64,000 nucleotides of DNA from Pseudomonas asiatica (GTDB lineage Bacteria; Pseudomonadota; Gammaproteobacteria; Pseudomonadales; Pseudomonadaceae), in contig NZ_CP157874.1 of the NCBI RefSeq assembly GCF_040214835.1, positions 373,001 through 437,000 on the forward strand. The letters run 5' to 3'. The notes under the pieces were generated by a model. The model ran no database searches. It saw only the letters and a list, made by a program, of their open reading frames with translations, and had not been told where the DNA came from. This document shows positions 59,953 to 64,000 of this stretch, piece after piece (position 1 is the first letter of the stretch; every line of letters starts with the position of its first letter). The position numbers and the translations under genes are program-made.

Positions 59953-62253
59953 TCATGGGGTTGTACCCAGCCAGGAAGCATCTGGTGCGGCAGCGTTGGC
60001 AAGGCATAGCCAAGTGGAGCCTGTATCGAGCAAGTGGCTCAGCAGATGGTCCAGATCCGTCTGCCGCGTTTTCAGGATAGACCTGCGCAGCGCATCCAGC
60101 TTGCCGGGTTGTGTGGCCAGGAATGTCTGCCACGCCCATTCGGCGACTTCGGCGTTGCCCATCGCCGGTTCATCGAATTGCCCGGCCAGGGCCTGACCAG
60201 CGGCAGGGGCCAGGGTGACGCCCTGGCGCAGCAAGGTGAGCAGGTGGTCGAGGATCTGTACCTGGCTGGCATGAGGCGACTGGACCCCGAACAGCAGGCC
60301 GCCGACCCCCTCGACCTGACGAAAGGTACTGAATACCGCATAGCCGAGTTGCAATTCTACCCGCAGCCGTTGGTAAACCGGCCCTTGCAGCAATTGGGCG
60401 AGCAGGCGGCCAGCGGCTTCCATGGCCGCCGGCAGTGGGCAGAACAGCAGCAGGGCATGCTCACTGCCAGGTACTTCGGCATGTTGCCAACGGTGGTTGG
60501 CCCAGGCGGGCAGAGGGCCAGGCGCCGAGCCTTGGCCAGGGCAGTGCTGCAGCACGGTGCCCAATGCGTTCAGGGCGGCATCGTCGAAGCCGGCAGCCAG
60601 GCCGTGCCAGCGTGCTTGCTGCCACAGGCTGTCGAGATGCGTCTGTGCCAGGGTGCAGGCCGGAGCAGGTGCAGGCGCGGCGCCCAGCACTGCGTCGGGC
60701 AGCTGCTTGAGTAGGGCCCGGATGGGGATCAGTGCCGGAGGCTGCGTCGAACTCGGCAGCCAGCTTCCTGCCGGGGGCTTGAGCATCAGTGCCAAGGCCT
60801 GCTCCACAGTGCGCAATACCGCTGCCGGCAGCCCGGCGCAGCGCAGTTGCCAATATTCGCCAGCGGTACTGAACTGCAACTGCACCGATACGCGCTCGCA
60901 GCGCTCCTGCAGGGGGTGCAAGGCGCGTTCGAGCAGCGCATGCAGGCGCTGGCGCAAGGGGGACGGGACATGCCAGCGCAGGTACAGCGCCGCGTACTGA
61001 CGGGCGCCAGGCAGCTGGTCGCTCACTTTCAGTGCCGCTGGCAGCGGGTGCGGACTGGCATCAGGCAAGTCGGCCAGGAGCAAGGGGTCGACGGCGGGCG
61101 GTTGCCAATGCCCATGTGCGCGGCCCGGCAGGCCTTCCAGCAGGGCACGAAGGGCCTGCAAGCCTTGTGTGTCCAGGCCGGCGAACGGCTGGCCGGCGCT
61201 GTCCCGGCGGGCCAGCTCAAGCGCACTGGCACTGCGTTCGCGACTTTGCTGCAGCAGCTCGAACTCGGCACTCAATTGCTCAGGGGCGGCCTGGCGGATG
61301 AAGCCGAACCAGCCCTGCAACAGGGCATCGACTTCCTCTGGGCAGGCGTCCTCGCTCAGCTTCAGGTCAATGTGCCACAGCAACTGCCCGGCAAAGGCAT
61401 ACAGCGCCTCGGCCTTGAAGCCTTGCAGCCAGCCACGCTGGCGAAGCGCATGCAGCCAGGTGCCCGGGCGGCTATCGCCGAGGCAGGCGATCAGCAACTC
61501 AAGGGCCTGGTCGGCACCTGCCGGCAGGTTTTCGTGGCTGAACAACAGGTGCGTGTCGGTCGTCGATAAAGGCGGTGGCAGAGCTTGTGGCACCCGTTCA
61601 CCCGTTGCGAACAGCTTGGCGTGCTGCCGGCCCAGCAATTCCAGTTCATCCAGCGATTGCGGGCCGCACAGGCTCAGGGTGACCTGGCCGCCTTGGTAGA
61701 AGCGCTGGTGAAAGCCACCGAGCGCTTGCTGGAAGGCAGGATCCTGCAAGGCCAGGGTGTGCCGGTTACCGGCATGAAAAGCGCCCAATGGATGGCCGGG
61801 CGCTGCCGATTGCAGCAAGGCGAACTGCTGCTGCGCCTGAGGGTTGCGCGACCAGGCAATGAACTCGGCATGGATTACTTCGCGTTCGCGGCGTTGGCGC
61901 TCGATGCCCAGGTCTGGCTCGGCCAACATCTGGCACAGGCGCTCCAGCCCCCCGGCCAGGGCGCTGGGCGGGACCTCGAAGAAGAAGTCGGTGGTGCGTT
62001 CGCGAGTGCTGGCATTGACCTGGCCGCCGAGGGCCTGCACGTAGCGCATCAGGCCGTCGTCCAGAGGGAAGCGCGAGGTGCCGAGGAAGAACAGGTGCTC
62101 CAGAAAGTGGGCCAGGCCGGGCCATCTGGTCGGCGCGTCGTGGCTACCCGCGTGCACCCGCAGGGCGGCGGCCGAGCGCTTCAGGCGCGGGGCGTGGCGC
62201 AGGGTCAGCTGCAGGCCGTTGGCGAGGGTGAGGTGGCGGGTGGCGTCAGGCAT
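59953..62253 (-). CDS. pqqF: M16 zinc peptidase PqqF
   Basis: The 766-residue protein is an insulinase-type peptidase that helps cut the cross-linked PqqA peptide. The inverted zinc motif is present: LAHFLEHLFFLGTSRFP, with H49, E52 and H53, and a downstream Glu region ERTTDFFFEVPP. The remaining domains show the four-fold M16 repeat without further metal motifs, as usual. No signal peptide. The ATG at 62253 has GGAG upstream. pqqF precedes pqqA in the same direction, the order found in P. putida. Confidence 0.93.
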   Translation of the reverse strand: MPDATRHLTLANGLQLTLRHAPRLKRSAAALRVHAGSHDAPTRWPGLAHFLEHLFFLGTSRFPLDDGLMRYVQALGGQVNASTRERTTDFFFEVPPSALAGGLERLCQMLAEPDLGIERQRREREVIHAEFIAWSRNPQAQQQFALLQSAAPGHPLGAFHAGNRHTLALQDPAFQQALGGFHQRFYQGGQVTLSLCGPQSLDELELLGRQHAKLFATGERVPQALPPPLSTTDTHLLFSHENLPAGADQALELLIACLGDSRPGTWLHALRQRGWLQGFKAEALYAFAGQLLWHIDLKLSEDACPEEVDALLQGWFGFIRQAAPEQLSAEFELLQQSRERSASALELARRDSAGQPFAGLDTQGLQALRALLEGLPGRAHGHWQPPAVDPLLLADLPDASPHPLPAALKVSDQLPGARQYAALYLRWHVPSPLRQRLHALLERALHPLQERCERVSVQLQFSTAGEYWQLRCAGLPAAVLRTVEQALALMLKPPAGSWLPSSTQPPALIPIRALLKQLPDAVLGAAPAPAPACTLAQTHLDSLWQQARWHGLAAGFDDAALNALGTVLQHCPGQGSAPGPLPAWANHRWQHAEVPGSEHALLLFCPLPAAMEAAGRLLAQLLQGPVYQRLRVELQLGYAVFSTFRQVEGVGGLLFGVQSPHASQVQILDHLLTLLRQGVTLAPAAGQALAGQFDEPAMGNAEVAEWAWQTFLATQPGKLDALRRSILKTRQTDLDHLLSHLLDTGSTWLCLANAAAPDASWLGTTP

Positions 62254-62307
62254 GGAAACTCCGGGGCAGGTGTTCATGCTAACCCATTTGTTTGCAGGGC
62301 CGGCCTC

Positions 62308-62389
62308 TTCGCGGGTAAACCCGCTCCCACAGGCACTGCACAGCTTTCAGGCCTGTGATTTACCCTGTGGGAGCGGGTTTACCCGCGAA
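62308..62389. repeat. REP-like inverted pair, family B
   Basis: Facing copies between davA and pqqF, near the davA stop codon. Confidence 0.85.
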
Positions 62390-62410
62390 TGGGCCGCACA
62401 GCGGCCCCTG

Positions 62411-63205
62411 TCAGCCTTTACGCAGGTACAGCTCCTGGCGCAGATCGCTCAGGTAAGGAAACGCCGCCCGCCCCTGCACCACCCGCTCATGCTCCAGTTC
62501 CGCCAGCAACTGGCACTCATCCCGCCCGGCCATGGCCAGCAGGCTGCCATCCGGGCCGATGATGCTGCTCTGCCCGCAATACTGGATCTCGCCTTCCGAG
62601 CCGCAATAGTTGGCATACACCAGGTAGCACTGGTTCTCCTGCGCCCGCGCCCTCACGGTCACCTGGCAGATGAAGTCGTACGGCGACATGTTCGCCGTCG
62701 GCACCAGGATCAGCTCGGCACCGTCCAGCGCCAGGCGCCGGGCATTCTCCGGGAACTCGATGTCGTAGCAGATCAGCAGGCCGACCTTCCAGCCATCCAG
62801 CTCCACCACCGGGAATTGATCGGAACCTGCGCTGAACATCGAGCGGTCCAGCTCGCCGAACAGGTGGGTCTTGCGATAGTTGCTCAGGCTGCGGCCGTGC
62901 GCATCGATCAACTGCACGCTGTTGTAGATCGCGCCATCATCGCCACGCTCCGGGTAGCCATAGACGATGGCGATGCGGTGCGCCTGGGCGATCTCCACCA
63001 CCGCCATGGCCGCCGGGCCATCGACGGCCTCGGCCAGGCGCTCGACCTGGGCCAGGCCGATGTTGTAGCCGGTCAGGAACATCTCCGGGCACACCAGCAA
63101 CCGGGCGCCGCGTTCGGCCGCCAGTTGCGCCTGGTGGCGCAACCTTTGCAGGTTGCCGGGTACGTCCAGTGGCTTGGGGGCGCCCTGGAACAGAGCGATG
63201 CGCAT
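62411..63205 (-). CDS. davA: 5-aminopentanamidase DavA (nitrilase family)
   Basis: A 264-residue carbon-nitrogen hydrolase that turns 5-aminopentanamide into 5-aminovalerate in the lysine monooxygenase pathway. The catalytic triad is visible: Glu in VCPEMFLTGYNIG, Lys in NYRKTHLFGELD and Cys in VGLLICYDIEFPENA. AAGGAGG lies before the ATG at 63205. It follows davB by 14 bases, and the neighbour is what decides this name among nitrilase relatives. Confidence 0.92.
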   Translation of the reverse strand: MRIALFQGAPKPLDVPGNLQRLRHQAQLAAERGARLLVCPEMFLTGYNIGLAQVERLAEAVDGPAAMAVVEIAQAHRIAIVYGYPERGDDGAIYNSVQLIDAHGRSLSNYRKTHLFGELDRSMFSAGSDQFPVVELDGWKVGLLICYDIEFPENARRLALDGAELILVPTANMSPYDFICQVTVRARAQENQCYLVYANYCGSEGEIQYCGQSSIIGPDGSLLAMAGRDECQLLAELEHERVVQGRAAFPYLSDLRQELYLRKG

Positions 63206-63219
63206 GCTGCCTCCTTGTC

Positions 63220-64000
63220 TCAGTCCGGCAGGGCGATCGGGCCGATTTCGTCGAACACGTCGCCTGGGCCGGGGTTGTCCGGGTGGGTGCGGCCACCGAA
63301 GTGATTCATGATACCCCACACCGCATTCAGCGATGTCTGTACCGCGCCTTCCACCCAGGCCGGCGTCCACGACACATCGTCACCGGCGATGAACATGCCG
63401 CGCTGCTCGGCAGGCATGTCCTGCTGCATGAAGTGCGCGTACATGCGTTGGTTGTAGCGGTAGTGCCCAGGCAGCGCGCCCTTGAAGGCGCCGAGGAAGT
63501 GCGGGTCGGCTTCCCAGGAAACGGTGATCGGGTCGCCGATGATGTGCCCGGCAATGTCGGTCTTCGGGTAAATCTTCTTCAGTGCATCCAGAGCCAGTTG
63601 CACGCGTTTTTCCACCGGGTGCGGCAGCATCTTCAGCGCGTCGCTCATCCACGAGTAGGACAGGCAGATCACCCCCGGCTTGTCGTCACCGTTGTCGAAC
63701 AAGTAGGTGCCACGGGTGAGGCGATCGGTGAGGGTCATGCTCATAAGGTCGCGGCCGGTTTCCGGGTCCTTGTCCTTCCAGAACGGCCGGTCGACCATGA
63801 CGAAGGTCTTCGACGACTGCATGTAGCGGGTGCGGTCCAGGGCCATCCACATCTTTTGCGAAAACAGCGATTCCTCGCAGTCGATCTGGGTGGTCAGCAG
63901 CCAGGTCTGGCAGGTGGCGAGCACGGCACTGTAGTGACGGGTGTCGCCCCAGTTGTCGGTGACCGCCAGGCGGCCATCGGCAGCGCGGGCGATGCGCTTG
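63220..64000 (-). CDS. davB: L-lysine 2-monooxygenase DavB, C-terminal part
   Basis: The gene continues past the right end of the window; the C-terminal 259 or so residues are seen. It is a flavin amine-oxidase-type enzyme that converts lysine to 5-aminopentanamide; its relatives include tryptophan 2-monooxygenase. The final segments MFIAGDDVSWTPAWVEGAVQ and TSLNAVWGIMNHFGGRTHPD form the FAD-binding C-terminal motif. The pairing with davA supports lysine rather than tryptophan as substrate. Confidence 0.9.
   Translation of the reverse strand, partial: KRIARAADGRLAVTDNWGDTRHYSAVLATCQTWLLTTQIDCEESLFSQKMWMALDRTRYMQSSKTFVMVDRPFWKDKDPETGRDLMSMTLTDRLTRGTYLFDNGDDKPGVICLSYSWMSDALKMLPHPVEKRVQLALDALKKIYPKTDIAGHIIGDPITVSWEADPHFLGAFKGALPGHYRYNQRMYAHFMQQDMPAEQRGMFIAGDDVSWTPAWVEGAVQTSLNAVWGIMNHFGGRTHPDNPGPGDVFDEIGPIALPD

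Noticed and set aside
505..62389. Recurrent 20-35 base palindromic repeats as a CRISPR array
   Set aside because: The copies are scattered as inverted pairs over 60 kb, not in regular arrays with spacers, and no cas genes are present; they fit REP/BIME elements.

Overview
The window looks like a chromosomal segment of a fluorescent pseudomonad of the Pseudomonas putida group. The DNA is GC-rich, and the order aceE/aceF, glnE, waaFCGP, glcB, bioBFHCD, two acyl-CoA dehydrogenases, the pqq genes and davBA matches, from memory, the PP_0335-PP_0383 stretch of P. putida KT2440. Nineteen intergenic sites carry the short palindromic (REP-like) repeats typical of that group. I see no tRNA, rRNA, insertion sequence, phage or CRISPR array. 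It is mostly core genome with a few accessory pieces.

Layout. 0-6.3 kb: the end of the CreC sensor kinase, CreD, a glutathione S-transferase, MsrA, and a DipA-type c-di-GMP phosphodiesterase. 6.6-11 kb: pyruvate dehydrogenase aceEF, with two palindromes in its upstream region. 11.3-21.5 kb: glnE, then a tightly overlapping LPS-core operon (waaF, waaC, waaG, waaP and three more sugar-kinase-like genes, the last with two kinase domains). 21.4-24.3 kb: a large toxin-like DUF6543-type gene on the opposite strand, overlapping the end of that operon. 24.3-29.9 kb: an iron-uptake cell-surface-signalling module (ECF sigma factor, FecR anti-sigma, TonB receptor with N-terminal signalling domain) plus a PepSY membrane protein and a 61-residue partner. 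30.1-33.4 kb: a DnaQ-type exonuclease coupled to a cNMP/CBS/DUF294 protein, and a stand-alone receiver protein. 33.6-40.8 kb: malate synthase G, a GcvR-like ACT protein, RarD, SrkA, a ModE-like regulator and ComF.

40.8-45.3 kb: the biotin operon bioBFHCD behind a BirA-type operator that lies inside the first codons of divergent comF. 45.5-51.4 kb: a 98-residue flagellar-rod-like protein and two paralogous acyl-CoA dehydrogenases flanking a membrane GGDEF protein; one dehydrogenase has a PsrA-type operator and the other a TetR-type operator. 51.5-51.8 kb: the small RNA RsmY with its GacA box and terminator. 51.8-54.5 kb: a LysR regulator divergent from a class-III aminotransferase, then a Pmp3-like peptide. 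54.6-62.3 kb: PQQ synthesis, pqqF then pqqABCDE and the peptidase pqqH. 62.4-64 kb: davA and the 3' part of davB (lysine to 5-aminovalerate).

Many genes are translationally coupled by 1-35 base overlaps (waa operon, bioFHC, FecI/FecR, exonuclease/DUF294, pqqDC, pqqEH). All 19 repeat sites lie downstream of at least one gene and none lies between two divergent genes.
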